Shown here: positions 41,377 through 51,197 of the stretch, piece by piece
Numbering within the stretch: the first letter of the stretch is position 1
Layout: every line of letters begins with the position of its first letter
Assembly (NCBI RefSeq): GCF_036245865.1
Contig: NZ_BTTW01000011.1
Span: forward strand, 186,001-250,000
Direction of reading: 5' to 3'
DNA: 64,000 nucleotides
Origin: Corallococcus caeni
Lineage (GTDB): Bacteria > Myxococcota > Myxococcia > Myxococcales > Myxococcaceae
Made by a program: the position numbers and the translations under genes
The notes under the pieces: model-generated
The model's database searches: none
What the model was told of the DNA's origin: nothing
The model's input: only the letters and a program-made list of their open reading frames with translations

Positions 41377-42012
41377 TCAATGGTTCATGTTGCCGGAGCC
41401 CGTGCCGCCGCCCGCCTGCGCCGAGTAGACCTCGCCGCCGCCGCTGGACTTGAGCAGCCCCTCCACGGCGAGCACGTTGGGGTCCAGTTGGTTGGTGTCG
41501 CCCCGGCGCGGAATCAGCGTGTCGCTGATGCACAGGGCGCCCACGACGACGTTCTGATCATTGTCGCGGTTCCACTCGGGGGGGAGCGGCTTGAGTTCGT
41601 CCTCGTTGTCCCGGACGTAGAGGTACACGTCGTCCTTGCCGTCGCCGTCCAGGTCCGCGAACAGCGCCGGGTTCACCGCCTTGATGGCCGCGCGTCCGGC
41701 GGCGGTGCGCGGGTTGGCGGGCGACGGGTTGGTGGGCGAGGCGATGGGGTCGTAGACGGACGGCGCGCCCAGGAAGGTGTTCCACTTCGCGAAGTTGCGG
41801 CCGAAGTAGGCGCGCGCCAATTGCAAGCCGCTCTCCGCGCAGCCCTGGCGCTGGCCCGTGCGGCTGGAGGTCACGGCGCGCGTGCGCTCGCTGCTGGCGT
41901 AGGCCATCACGCCCGCCACCAGGCCCAGGAGCACGGTGACGAGCAGCACGACGAGCAGCAGCGTGGCGCCGCGGGTGGAGCGGGGGGCTCTGGACGAGGG
42001 GCGCGGGGACAT
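41377..42012 (-). CDS. pilX: Minor type IV pilin PilX
   Basis: Predicted prepilin-like protein of 211 residues and last gene of the pilY1 operon. A short basic leader ends in Gly before ATLLLVVLLVTVLLGLVAGVMAY. As in PilX/GspK proteins the usual Glu at position 5 is absent. The body contains a DLDGDGKDDVYLYV calcium-like segment. ATG 42012 has GAGGT 8 bases upstream; an alternative GTG 42042 overlaps the pilW stop. PilX caps the minor-pilin complex that primes pilus assembly. Confidence 0.8.
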   Translation of the reverse strand: MSPRPSSRAPRSTRGATLLLVVLLVTVLLGLVAGVMAYASSERTRAVTSSRTGQRQGCAESGLQLARAYFGRNFAKWNTFLGAPSVYDPIASPTNPSPANPRTAAGRAAIKAVNPALFADLDGDGKDDVYLYVRDNEDELKPLPPEWNRDNDQNVVVGALCISDTLIPRRGDTNQLDPNVLAVEGLLKSSGGGEVYSAQAGGGTGSGNMNH

Positions 42013-42038
42013 GGCGGAGGACCTCACGGAAGACGGAC

Positions 42039-43154
42039 TCACAGGCTGGCCGAGGCCAGGTTGGGCAGCTCCGCCCGGCGCGAGAAGAGGCTGCGGAAAT
42101 AGCCGTCCGCGGGCACGGCGGCGGGCGTGTGGTTCTCCACCGTGAGCGGCAGGTCCTCGGAGAGGACGGCCTGGTCCCGCGTGTCGCGGCGGGGCGAGCG
42201 GCCCGTGGCCACCACGCTGACGCGCACCGAGCGCAGGCCCGGCGTGTACTCGGGCTTGAAGCCGTTCTGGAAGTCGTAGTGGGCCGGGTCTCCCGAGTTC
42301 GTGGCGTCGACGCCGAAGGCCACCTGGAGGTCCTCCACGAAGTCCTGCACCACCACCGGGGCGCCCATATCCACGAAGGGGCGCCCCGCCACGTCACCGC
42401 CGGGCTTGCCCTCCGCGCGCATCAGCGCCTTGCGGCCGTTGGCCGGGTTCGTCCCGATGAAGAAGTGCAACAGCCGCACGGAGTACACCATGTCCGTGCG
42501 CTGGAAGCCGCCCTTGTGGGGCGCGTTGGAGAAGCCCGGCACGCCGGCCTCCAGGTAGTTCACCGTGGCCGTGGGCGGGGTGCTCGTCACCGACGCCTGG
42601 GTGAGCAACGCGCCGCTCTTCATGTTGCTGGCCACCAGCATCGGGTTGGCGGGCACAGCGCCGCTGGGCGTGCCCACGCAGTTGACCTCGATGGGGCCGG
42701 TGCCGCTCTTCACCACCGACATCGCCGCGCCCGGCGCGCAGTCGCGGCCCAGGTAGTTGCGGTCTGGCACCACCAGCCACAGGTCGTCGCTGCCGTCCGT
42801 GCCCGGCGCGTTGCCGGACGTGGTGGCGGCGAGCACGCCCGTGCCCGCGCCGTCCCCGCCGAAGACGGGGTTGATGCGCTGGGGCGTTCCGCCGGACACC
42901 ACCCAGAGGCCCTCGGACATGCCCGCGCCGGCCTGGCGCACCGCGGACAGCAGCGTCTCTCCCGCGAGCCGCGCGTGGTCGTGGCTGTCCGCCACGTGCT
43001 CCGTGTTGTGCACCACGCGCCCGCCCGCCAAGAGCAGCGCCGTGGCCGCCGCGAGGATGATGGTGGCGAGCGCCGCGGCCACCATCGTCTCCAGCAGCGT
43101 CATGCCGCGGGTCTTCGTCCGGAGCTTCGACTGGAGCTTCGAGCGGAGCCTCAT
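42039..43154 (-). CDS. pilW: Minor type IV pilin PilW
   Basis: Predicted prepilin of 371 residues. The cleavage site is KTRG/MTLLETM, with the conserved Glu at position 5, followed by a 20-residue hydrophobic helix (VAAALATIILAAATALLLAG). The start overlaps the pilV stop (ATGA). The globular part has a DGSDDLWLVVPDRN segment typical of PilW proteins. With PilV, PilX and PilY1 it would form the priming tip complex of the type IVa pilus in the envelope. Confidence 0.85.
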   Translation of the reverse strand: MRLRSKLQSKLRTKTRGMTLLETMVAAALATIILAAATALLLAGGRVVHNTEHVADSHDHARLAGETLLSAVRQAGAGMSEGLWVVSGGTPQRINPVFGGDGAGTGVLAATTSGNAPGTDGSDDLWLVVPDRNYLGRDCAPGAAMSVVKSGTGPIEVNCVGTPSGAVPANPMLVASNMKSGALLTQASVTSTPPTATVNYLEAGVPGFSNAPHKGGFQRTDMVYSVRLLHFFIGTNPANGRKALMRAEGKPGGDVAGRPFVDMGAPVVVQDFVEDLQVAFGVDATNSGDPAHYDFQNGFKPEYTPGLRSVRVSVVATGRSPRRDTRDQAVLSEDLPLTVENHTPAAVPADGYFRSLFSRRAELPNLASASL

Positions 43155-43747
43155 TGGACGAACACCTCGCTGTGCACGATGGCGCGCTCCAGGCTGTCGC
43201 CCTTGCGGAACGCGCGCGTCCAGAAGGTGAAGGGCAGGGCGCCGGTGGGCACCAGGGCCTGGGCCGCGGGTGGCAGGTCCCTGGGCAGCCCCTGCGTCAC
43301 CAGGATTTCCCGGCAGTAGACGTCGCGGGGCAGCACCGTGTCCGGGGTGGTGGCGTCGCAGGGCGTGCCGCTGGGCACGTCCAGCGCCGGCTCCACCTGG
43401 CCCGTGGGGCGCACGCGGAAGTAGGCGCCGGTGCCCACGTCGCCCGCCTGCGGCGTGCTGGGGTCCAGCTGCCAGGGCGCCGCGCCCAGGGCCAGCTCCG
43501 ACGGGTAGATGGCGGGCCGCGCGACGGCCTGGTTCGCCAGCTCCAGCTTGGACGCCAGCCACAGCCGCTGGACGCGCGCCTCCAGCAGCATGCGCCGCCC
43601 CTGGAGCACCTGGCCGTCCTTCACGTCGCGGGTGGCGGCCACCATGCCCATCACGGCGCCCACGGCCGCCAGCGCCAGGACGCTCATGGAGATGAGCACC
43701 TCCAGCAGGCCGCTGCCCCGGCGGGAGGAAGAGGGAAGGGCTCTCAT
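43151..43747 (-). CDS. pilV: Minor type IV pilin PilV
   Basis: Predicted prepilin of 198 residues. The leader ends in RRG before SGLLEVLISMSVLALAAVG, with Glu at position 5. The hydrophobic helix then runs to about residue 35. The body has a Cys pair (GTPCDAT, then DVYCREI) that may form a disulfide. The start overlaps the pilY1 stop (ATGA) and the stop overlaps pilW. Translational coupling and equal expression of the tip subunits are likely. Confidence 0.83.
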   Translation of the reverse strand: MRALPSSSRRGSGLLEVLISMSVLALAAVGAVMGMVAATRDVKDGQVLQGRRMLLEARVQRLWLASKLELANQAVARPAIYPSELALGAAPWQLDPSTPQAGDVGTGAYFRVRPTGQVEPALDVPSGTPCDATTPDTVLPRDVYCREILVTQGLPRDLPPAAQALVPTGALPFTFWTRAFRKGDSLERAIVHSEVFVQ

Positions 43748-46700
43748 TCGAGGAACCTCTGGCTCCAGTTGAGGAGCTGGTAGAGCACGCCGTTCTCGCC
43801 GGCCACGGAGTTCTTCGAGGTGGGGCTGGAGGCCCCCTCGTTGCTCCCGTTGTCGATGCGCGTGACGCGCAGGGCGCTCACCTCCGCGCCCACGATGTAG
43901 TCCTGGGACGTGCCGCCGCTGTCGCGGTGGTAGACGGCCACGCCGCCGTAGTTGGCCAGCGACGCGCCGCTCATCGGTTGGATGTCCCGCTGCGCGGCGG
44001 GCGTGTTGCCCAGGTCGATGCTGTACGTGTGGCCGCGCACGGAGGCGCTCAGCAGCATGGGGTCGTTCACGGACTCCTCCGCGGTGCTGAAGTACGCGGT
44101 GCGCCCCGCGATGGTGATGTTGCCGTAGACGTGCTCGGGCGCGGCGAACACGAGGGGGAAGGGCGCGGGCTCCTGGAGGACGCCGAAGGTGGTGGCCTCG
44201 GTGTGGGCCAGGTTCGCGCTGATGGGCGAGCCGTCCAGCCGCTTGCCGTCCATGCCCAGGGGCAGGCGCAGGCCGGCGTCCAAAAGCAGCGCGTGGAAGC
44301 GGCCCCCCACGGAGTCCGGCACCCAGTCCATGCCGGCGGTGCCCACCAGGGCCACCACCTTGCCCTTGTACTGCCCGAAGGCGGAGGTGTCCGCCGCGTC
44401 GCGCGGGATGCGCGCCAGGCCCACGTTGGTGCTGATGGGCTGGCTGGTGACGGGCAGCCCGCCGATGTTCATCGCCGTGTACTTGCAGGGCGCGGCGTCG
44501 CTGCACACGGGGCCCAGGCGCGCCACGTTGACGTTCATGCCGGTGGACGCGTCCAGCTCCCAGAGCCGGCCCTCCATGTCGCCCACGTAGAGGCGCGCGG
44601 CGCCGCTCGAGTCCTGCGACACGGTGGGCGCGGCCGGCGCGCTGTTGTCCACGCTGCTGGCGTAGGCCTGCTGCCACTGCCACAGCTTCTGGCCGGTGGC
44701 CACGTCGATGGCGAACACCTGCACGCCCTTGGCGGGAGAGCCCGGCGAGCCCGTCACCGCCGGCGCGCCGGAGCTGCTGGAGGCGACGAAGACGGTGTAC
44801 ACGGGCGAAAGCCCCGCCCAGCTCACGCCCACGGACAGCCCGCGCGAGCCGCCCAGGCCGCTGTAGTCATAGAGGCCGCTGGGCGCGCGGCCCGGGTCCG
44901 CGCGCGGCGGCAGCAGGAAGAGGCTGGAGTCCTCGTCCCAGGTGTACGTCCAGTCCGTGCCGCCCAGGCCCCGGTCCGTCAGCGCCACCACGGCGTGCGG
45001 CGCGCTGGAGGTGGCGTAGTGGCTGCCCACCAGGTGCCACAGCAGCACGGGCTTGAGCGGGTTCGTCACGTCCAGGGCGAACAGGTCGCGCCCCGTCTGG
45101 CCCACGTTGGCGACGAGCACCGTGTGCCACTCCCGGCGGCCGGTGCCCACGAAGTCCGCGAACACGTCGAAGACGACGGGCGCGCTGTTCACCCGCGCGG
45201 TGTTGTTGCGCAGGCCCGACAGCTGCGTGGCCGGCAGGAAGCTCCAGAGCTCCGTACCGGGCAGGGGCAGGGTGCCGTTGCGGAAGCGCTGGGCGAAGTC
45301 CGTCTTGAAGCGCGCGCTGGCGTCCGGGTTGGGGAACTGGAGCGCCTCCGCCGGGCCGTCGTAGCGCGCGCCGCCGGAGACGTAGAAGGCGTGGACCTGG
45401 CCGTCCAGGCCCGCCGCGTAGGCCACCGTGGGCCGCGCGGCGTTGCGGTCCGGGATGAAGGTGCTGGCGGGCACCACCACGGGCGACGAGTGGATGAAGC
45501 CGCCCAGGTGCGCCTTGTTGTCCGCGGCGTCGTTGTTGCACTGCGCCTGGGTGGGCTGGAGGATGGGCGTCTCGTTGGCGCCGTCGCGGCCGGACACCGT
45601 GGCGTAGCAGTAGCCGCGCACGCGCTGGAGCATCATCGCCACCGCGTTGAAGTCGTTGAGCAGCTGCCCCTTGTTGATGAGCTCGTTCGTGATGCCGAAG
45701 TCGGAGCCGCCCAGCTGCGGCGAGTACTGCGTCGCCTGCTGCAAGTCACAGACGCCGTCGCCGCCCTTCACGAAGTCGTAGCGGAAGGTGCCGTCGCGCT
45801 CCTGGGCGCGGCTGAGCTTCAGCACGTCCACGCAGTTGGGGTTGGGGGCGGTGCCGTAGCTCTTGTTGATGCGCGTGCCGGAGACCTCCTCCGGCTGCCA
45901 GCCCACCTGCAGCACCCCGTGCGGCGCGGAGCGGCCGGCGCCCAGCGACGGGTTCTGCGTCACCTCGCCGCCGAAGTAGGTGAAGAGGTTGCGGTCGCCG
46001 GGCGCGGGCATGCGCGCGTCCGCATTCCAGAGGGTGCCGTCCGACAGCGAGTTCTCCCCGTTGGCGAGCGCGTCCCCGCCAATGAGCGAGTGCGCGCGCA
46101 GCGTGCCCGGGTAGTAGGGGAACACCCAGTGCGAGCCCTGCGCGGGCGTGTACGTGTCCGCGCCGGGCGGGTAGCCCGTCACGGCGTTGTAGGAGGTCTT
46201 GAACAGGAGGGCGCGCGAGCCATTGGTGTCGCTGCCGTTGGTGTCGTCCAGCGCCACCGGCGCGGACACGGTGCGCTCGCTCTGCAGCGGTTCGCTGCCC
46301 AGGTTGAGCAGCGTGTTGAGCACGATGCGCGTGCCCGCGACGCTCCCCTTGAAGTCATGGCCCGCCAGGTAGACGACGGTGGCCTTCTGCGGATCATTGT
46401 CCTTCTGGTTGAAGGAGAAGAAGTCGTGGCCGCGATGGTCCACGTCCGCCGCCACCTGCGTCGCGTTGTCGTACTGCTGGCCGGGGGCGTAGTCCTTCCA
46501 GCTCACCGCCAGTCGCCGCACGCCGTTCTTGTAGGTCGTCCGGTAGTTCTCCGTGTGGCCCGCCACGTTGTTGAAGCGGAAGTCCCCCAGCTGGGAGAAG
46601 GGGTCGCCCGGGTTGGGGTAGAGGATGCACGCGGGCCGCGGCGAGGACTCGTTGCGGTAGTCGGGGTCCGTGCAGTTGCGGCCGTTCCAGCTGGCGCCGT

Positions 46701-47985
46701 TGTCGAGCTGGTTCTTCTCGAAGACGCCGTCGCCCTGGAAGCGCGAGGTGGGCACCAGCGAGCCATCCGGGCGTGAGGTGTGCTCGTAGGACCAGATGCT
46801 GGCGCACTCGGCGAACAGGCCGTTGCCGCGCTGGTGGGTGAAGAACGCGATGTTGTTGAGGACGTTCTCCGCCTGGTTGACGGCGCCGTCGCCGTTGTCG
46901 CGGTACTCGGGGCGCGTGCTGTTGCCCAGCTCCCAGTGCGGCGCCCAGAACACGCGGTAGCGGGGGCGCTGGGTGACCGGGTCCACGGCGTTGAGCAGGC
47001 CGTGGGGGAACGCGGAGGTGGAGACGAGGTCCGCGTTGGCGTGGAGCGCGTCGTAGATGAGGCCGGGCTGCCCGCCGTTGCGGGTGCACGTCTTCGTGGT
47101 GCCCTGGGGGCAGCCGCCCGCGCCCGGGAAGTCCAGGCCCGCGTTGCGCAGGTAGTCGTCCAGCATGCCGCCCTTCACGTAGGAGCTGTCGCCGGCGTCG
47201 TGGTCGTCCCGGTCCAGCAGGGCGATCTTCGGGGGCACGCGGTTGAGGCGCCGGCCGATGGGCGCGTTGAACTCGATGGTGGCCTGGTGCATGCGCACGT
47301 AGAAGCAGCCGCTGCCGTTGGTGAACGTGTCGCAGTTGCACGGCGTGCGGAACTTGTTCGGCGCGTCCGGCCCGGTGGAGGAGTTCAGGAAGTCGAGCGC
47401 GTTCTTCGCGTCCTTCGCGTCGATGATGAACGCGCCGCCCATGTACTGGACGTCGCGGAAGTTGCTGGCGGTGTTGAGCGTCGCGCGCGTGAAGTTCGGC
47501 CGCGCCTCGGCCGTGCTGGTGGTGAAGTTGTCCACGTTCGCTTCGGGGAACAGGCCCCCGGAGGGCAGCGCCTGCAGGGGCGGCACCGGCACGACGGGCG
47601 CCGCGTCCGAGCGGCTGATGTGGAAGTCGCAGCCGTCGTTCCAGCTGGGGTCGTTCCACTGGCCGTTGTTCGGCGACGGCGGCAGGTGCTTGTTGGTGGG
47701 CACGCAGCGGTTGGGGGACCGCTTCGTGTCGTCGATGGCCAGGTACACCGTCACCGGGTGGTTGGCGTTGAAGCCGCCCGCCTCGTTGGACTGCAAGAGG
47801 CGCCACACCAGGCCGTAGGCCGACAGGCTTCCACAGCCCTGCTGGAAGGTCGCCTGCTCCGGGATGATGAGCGCGCCCTGGCTGAAGGTGACGATGTCCG
47901 TGGCGGAGGCCGGCAGCGCCGTCAGCAGCGCCAGGCCCAGCAGGATTCGCCGCGGCGCGGAGATTCTGGAGGAGAGGGGAGCCAA
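43744..47985 (-). CDS. pilY1: Type IV pilus tip protein PilY1/PilC
   Basis: Predicted exported protein of 1413 residues, first gene of the pilin operon. A signal peptide ends near PASA/TDIV. Residues ~1-850 are a variable adhesin-type region, and from ~860 the conserved PilC beta-propeller starts (DRNAARPTVAYAAGLDGQVHAFYVSGG, then GYDLFALDVTNPLKPVLLWHL-type strands and a late VYGNITIAGRTAYFST). The only usable start before an in-frame stop is TTG 47985, which has just a weak GGTGA-like site. PilY1 with minor pilins primes pilus assembly and mediates adhesion. Confidence 0.88.
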   Translation of the reverse strand: MAPLSSRISAPRRILLGLALLTALPASATDIVTFSQGALIIPEQATFQQGCGSLSAYGLVWRLLQSNEAGGFNANHPVTVYLAIDDTKRSPNRCVPTNKHLPPSPNNGQWNDPSWNDGCDFHISRSDAAPVVPVPPLQALPSGGLFPEANVDNFTTSTAEARPNFTRATLNTASNFRDVQYMGGAFIIDAKDAKNALDFLNSSTGPDAPNKFRTPCNCDTFTNGSGCFYVRMHQATIEFNAPIGRRLNRVPPKIALLDRDDHDAGDSSYVKGGMLDDYLRNAGLDFPGAGGCPQGTTKTCTRNGGQPGLIYDALHANADLVSTSAFPHGLLNAVDPVTQRPRYRVFWAPHWELGNSTRPEYRDNGDGAVNQAENVLNNIAFFTHQRGNGLFAECASIWSYEHTSRPDGSLVPTSRFQGDGVFEKNQLDNGASWNGRNCTDPDYRNESSPRPACILYPNPGDPFSQLGDFRFNNVAGHTENYRTTYKNGVRRLAVSWKDYAPGQQYDNATQVAADVDHRGHDFFSFNQKDNDPQKATVVYLAGHDFKGSVAGTRIVLNTLLNLGSEPLQSERTVSAPVALDDTNGSDTNGSRALLFKTSYNAVTGYPPGADTYTPAQGSHWVFPYYPGTLRAHSLIGGDALANGENSLSDGTLWNADARMPAPGDRNLFTYFGGEVTQNPSLGAGRSAPHGVLQVGWQPEEVSGTRINKSYGTAPNPNCVDVLKLSRAQERDGTFRYDFVKGGDGVCDLQQATQYSPQLGGSDFGITNELINKGQLLNDFNAVAMMLQRVRGYCYATVSGRDGANETPILQPTQAQCNNDAADNKAHLGGFIHSSPVVVPASTFIPDRNAARPTVAYAAGLDGQVHAFYVSGGARYDGPAEALQFPNPDASARFKTDFAQRFRNGTLPLPGTELWSFLPATQLSGLRNNTARVNSAPVVFDVFADFVGTGRREWHTVLVANVGQTGRDLFALDVTNPLKPVLLWHLVGSHYATSSAPHAVVALTDRGLGGTDWTYTWDEDSSLFLLPPRADPGRAPSGLYDYSGLGGSRGLSVGVSWAGLSPVYTVFVASSSSGAPAVTGSPGSPAKGVQVFAIDVATGQKLWQWQQAYASSVDNSAPAAPTVSQDSSGAARLYVGDMEGRLWELDASTGMNVNVARLGPVCSDAAPCKYTAMNIGGLPVTSQPISTNVGLARIPRDAADTSAFGQYKGKVVALVGTAGMDWVPDSVGGRFHALLLDAGLRLPLGMDGKRLDGSPISANLAHTEATTFGVLQEPAPFPLVFAAPEHVYGNITIAGRTAYFSTAEESVNDPMLLSASVRGHTYSIDLGNTPAAQRDIQPMSGASLANYGGVAVYHRDSGGTSQDYIVGAEVSALRVTRIDNGSNEGASSPTSKNSVAGENGVLYQLLNWSQRFLE

Positions 47986-48175
47986 GGGTTCACCGGGGGT
48001 TGGGGGCCAACGGACCCCCTGGGGTCAGGGGTCACCCTCGGTGTGCACATGGTGTGCCCTGGCGGCGGAGGGCTCCCCTGCTGGGAGGGCCCTGGAAAGA
48101 AACCGTGCCGCTGTGGGCAGGCGGTGTCAGCGGCTACGCAAAGCTTGCGAGGTCCGCACGTCCTGCATAGCGGCG
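47986..48175. other. 190-bp region upstream of the pilY1 operon
   Basis: The promoter of the leftward pilin operon should be here. I see no convincing -35/-10 or -24/-12 pair and no reading frame. The release-factor-like gene ends at 48176. Confidence 0.3.
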
Positions 48176-48574
48176 CTAGGCCTGGTCGCCCAGCCTGCCG
48201 CCCCGGCCGGCCTTCTTCTGCGAGGTGCGCTTCTTCTCCTCCAGGCGCCTGCGCTTGGAGCCCAGGGTGGGGCGGGTGGCCTTGCGGACCTTGGGCACGA
48301 AGGTGAGGGCCTGCAGGCCCGCGCGCAGGCGGCGCACGGCGGCGTCCTTGTTCTGGGACTGGCTGCGGCGCTCGGTGGCGGTGACGGACAGCTCCGTGGG
48401 CGGGTGGGTGAGGCGCACGCCGCTGGCGGTGGTGTTGCGGTGCTGGCCGCCGGGACCGGAGGCGATGAAGAACTCCACGTCGCAGACCTTCAGCAGGGCC
48501 TCGTCATCCAGGGCGAGGGCCTCCCGGGCGGCCTGGCGTCGTGCTGGGGGAGCGATGGGCAGGGTCGGCGTCAT
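48176..48574 (-). CDS. arfB: ArfB-like peptidyl-tRNA hydrolase / release factor
   Basis: Predicted protein of 132 residues with the catalytic GGQ motif ([16 protein letters not shown], Gly42-Gly43-Gln44). It lacks the codon-recognition domains of RF1/RF2 and ends in a basic tail ([19 protein letters not shown]) like the tail of ArfB/ICT1 that enters the empty mRNA channel. It would release peptides from stalled ribosomes. TTGAGGA lies 7 bases before ATG 48574. The symbol is by resemblance only. It is divergent from the pirin gene with 90 bases between. Confidence 0.8.
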   Translation of the reverse strand: MTPTLPIAPPARRQAAREALALDDEALLKVCDVEFFIASGPGGQHRNTTASGVRLTHPPTELSVTATERRSQSQNKDAAVRRLRAGLQALTFVPKVRKATRPTLGSKRRRLEEKKRTSQKKAGRGGRLGDQA

Positions 48575-48664
48575 GGCGGTCCTCAAGGTAGCGCCGGGGG
48601 GACGCCATCGGTACTGCTGTCCTGACACCTGGCGGTGAAGCCGGCAGGAGGAGGGAGCACCCGC

Positions 48665-49360
48665 ATGATGTACGTCCGGACGTCGGAAGCGCGGGGCCAC
48701 GCGGAGCAGGGCTGGCTCGACACCCACCACACCTTTTCGTTCGCGGACTACTACGACCCGGACTTCATGGGGTTCCGCGCGCTGCGCGTCATCAACGAAG
48801 ACACCGTCGCGCCACGCCGGGGCTTCGGCAAGCACCCGCACCGGGACATGGAGATCCTCACCTACGTGGTGAGCGGCGCGGTGGAGCACGAGGACAGCCT
48901 GGGCACGCGCGCCCTCATCCGCCCGGGCGAGGTGCAGCGCATGAGCGCCGGCACGGGCGTGGTGCACAGCGAGAGGAACCCGCTGGATGCGCCGTTGCAC
49001 CTCCTGCAGATCTGGCTCTTGCCGGACCGCCAGGGGCTGCCCCCCGGCTACGAGCAGAAGCGCTTCGCACCGGAGGAGCGCCAGGGCCGCCTGCGTGTGG
49101 TGGCGTCACCCGACGGACGGGACGGGTCGCTGACGGTGCACCAGGACGTGGTGCTGTCCGCCACGGAGCTGGACGTGGGCCAGCGGGTGGAGTCCGCGCT
49201 CAAGCCCGGCCGCCACGCCTGGCTCCAGGTCATCCGGGGCGAGGCCACGCTCAACGGCGTGGCGCTCAAGGCCGGTGACGGCGTGGCGGTGTCGGAGGAG
49301 ACGGCGCTGGTGCTGGACGCGACGACGCCCACGGAGGCGCTGCTGTTCGACCTGGCTTGA
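48665..49360 (+). CDS. Pirin-family protein (YhhW-like)
   Basis: Predicted cytosolic bicupin of 231 residues. Conserved N-terminal segments are [11 protein letters not shown] and [26 protein letters not shown], the second holding the metal-binding histidines. [11 protein letters not shown] supplies the remaining ligand region. AGGAGGGA precedes ATG 48665 by 9 bases. Members can oxidise quercetin or act as redox-linked regulators; which applies here is unknown. Confidence 0.88.
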   Translation: MMYVRTSEARGHAEQGWLDTHHTFSFADYYDPDFMGFRALRVINEDTVAPRRGFGKHPHRDMEILTYVVSGAVEHEDSLGTRALIRPGEVQRMSAGTGVVHSERNPLDAPLHLLQIWLLPDRQGLPPGYEQKRFAPEERQGRLRVVASPDGRDGSLTVHQDVVLSATELDVGQRVESALKPGRHAWLQVIRGEATLNGVALKAGDGVAVSEETALVLDATTPTEALLFDLA

Positions 49361-49368
49361 GGCGGGCC

Positions 49369-50082
49369 TCAGGTGAGGTTCAGGTTGAACGTGAAGCCCG
49401 TCTTGGCGGTGCGCCCCTGCTCGTCGGTGGCCACGAACTTCACCACGTAGGGCAGCACGGAGAGCGAGCGGTCCGTCGTGACGCGCACCTGCGCGGTCGT
49501 CTCGCCCGCGGCCAGGGTGACCGGGTCGATGCCGAGCCGCGTGGTGTTGGAGGGGGTCTCGAGCGTGAGGGTGAGCGGGCCGGTGAAGCCCTCCGCGCGG
49601 GTCACCGTCACCGTCACCTGGCCGGACTGGCCCGGCGTCAGGTTCACCTGGCGCGGCTCCACGGCGAGGGCGAAGGCCTCATTGGGCTCGGGCGGCTGCA
49701 GGATGACGACGGCGATGCCGCTGGTGGCGGTGACGTTGTTGGCGGGGTCCTCGGCGACGAGCTGCAGCGCGCCCACGCCGTAGGCCGTGACGCTGGGGGC
49801 CACCGTGAGCGTGGGGGTGGACTTGACGATGGTCTCCCCCTCCGGGAGGGAGAACGCCGGGCCGAAGGTGACGCCCGCGGGGGCGCTGGCCGCGCTGATG
49901 CGCACCTCGCCCAGGTTGTCCGCGATGCGCTGGACGGCGATGTCATAGGGGACGGAGTCGCCGGGCGCGGCGGTGATGGTGTCCGCGCCTCCCCAGTCCA
50001 GACGGTAGTAGGGCCCGCCGCTGCCGCAGCCCAGGGCCAGCGCGCAGGCGAGGGTGGCAAGACGGGGAAGGGGACGCGACAT
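49369..50082 (-). CDS. Lipoprotein with Ig-like beta domains
   Basis: Predicted lipoprotein of 237 residues with lipobox ALGC followed by GSGGP. GGAG lies 7 bases before ATG 50082. Two beta-sandwich modules are visible, the second with LTPGQSGQVTVTVTRAEGFTGPLTLT, a common bacterial Ig-like pattern. No catalytic motif. Likely a structural or binding surface protein. It is convergent with the pirin gene, 8 bases apart. Confidence 0.65.
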   Translation of the reverse strand: MSRPLPRLATLACALALGCGSGGPYYRLDWGGADTITAAPGDSVPYDIAVQRIADNLGEVRISAASAPAGVTFGPAFSLPEGETIVKSTPTLTVAPSVTAYGVGALQLVAEDPANNVTATSGIAVVILQPPEPNEAFALAVEPRQVNLTPGQSGQVTVTVTRAEGFTGPLTLTLETPSNTTRLGIDPVTLAAGETTAQVRVTTDRSLSVLPYVVKFVATDEQGRTAKTGFTFNLNLT

Positions 50083-50166
50083 GAGCGGGCTCCAGGGGTG
50101 GAGAAGCAGGGGTGAGCATGGGGCCGGGGCGCGAGCGCCCGCAAGCGGCCCGGGGGACGGCGGGCG

Positions 50167-51066
50167 TCAGCGGAACAACGAACACGCCGCGAGATAAGTC
50201 CCGACGTGGGCCTCCAGCGACGGCGTCAGCGGCCTCGCGTAGCCACCGCCCAGGGTGAGCACCACGGGGAGTCCGCGCTCCTTCGCCGCGCGCATGACGC
50301 GCAGGTCGCGCTCGCGCAGCCCCGCGTGGGTGAGCGACAGCCGGCCCAGGGTGTCCTCCGCCAGCGGATCCACGCCGGCCTGGAAGAAGAGCAGGTCGGC
50401 GTGCGCGGACTCCAGGACGTGGGGCAGGTGGGCGTCGAGCACGGCCAGGTACTCCGCGTCCCCCACGCCGTCCTCCAGCCCCAGGTCCAGGTGCGAGGGC
50501 TGCTTGCGGAAGGGGAAGTTGTGCTCGCCGTGCATGGAGAAGGTGAAGACGGACGCGTCGCCCGCGAAGGTGGCCGCGGTGCCGTTGCCCTGGTGCACGT
50601 CCAGGTCCACCACCACCGCGCGGCGGATGGCCCCTTCCGCCTGGAGGACGCGGATGGCCACGGCGATGTCGTTGAAGACACAGAAGCCCTCCCCGTGGTC
50701 CGGGAAGGCGTGGTGCGTGCCGCCGGCCAGGTTCGCGCCGAAGCCGTCCTCCAGGGCGGCGCGGGCGGCGGCCAGGGTGCCGCCCACGGACGCGCGCGCG
50801 TTGTCCACGAGCAGGAGGGACCAGGGGAAGCCCAGCCGGCGCAGCTCCGCGTCCGTGAGGGCGCCGCCGAAGAAGGCGTCCAGGTAGCGCGGGGTGTGCA
50901 CGCGCTCCAGGTCCGCCCGCTCCGCGCGGGGGGCCTCGTGGAAGGCGGCCGGGGGCAGGATGCCGCGCGCGAGCAGGATTTCGCGCAGCAGCCGGTACTT
51001 CTCCATGGGGAAGCGGTGCCCGTCGGGCAGGGGGACGGAGTACCTGTCGATGTGGAAGACGCGCAC
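50167..51066 (-). CDS. Histone deacetylase-like amidohydrolase
   Basis: Predicted cytosolic zinc enzyme of 299 residues of the class II HDAC/acetoin-utilisation (AcuC) superfamily. It shows the zinc/active-site segments GGTHHAFPDHGEGFCVFND, VVVDLDVHQGNGT and FFQAGVDPLAEDTLG and the GGGY loop. Bacterial members deacetylate lysine in proteins or small amides such as polyamines. The start is GTG 51066 with a weak ribosome site. It is divergent from the VWA gene at 51198 (131 bases). Confidence 0.87.
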   Translation of the reverse strand: MRVFHIDRYSVPLPDGHRFPMEKYRLLREILLARGILPPAAFHEAPRAERADLERVHTPRYLDAFFGGALTDAELRRLGFPWSLLLVDNARASVGGTLAAARAALEDGFGANLAGGTHHAFPDHGEGFCVFNDIAVAIRVLQAEGAIRRAVVVDLDVHQGNGTAATFAGDASVFTFSMHGEHNFPFRKQPSHLDLGLEDGVGDAEYLAVLDAHLPHVLESAHADLLFFQAGVDPLAEDTLGRLSLTHAGLRERDLRVMRAAKERGLPVVLTLGGGYARPLTPSLEAHVGTYLAACSLFR

Positions 51067-51197
51067 GGACCCAGGGCGTAACGCCGGTTTCCGGGGGCCG
51101 CAACCGGGGGCTTAGACCTTCCGGCGGGCCTGTCCGTTACAGGAGCAGGCGGCGCGGAAAAACCCGCCCGCGACGTCCGTTTCCGGAGCCCACACCC

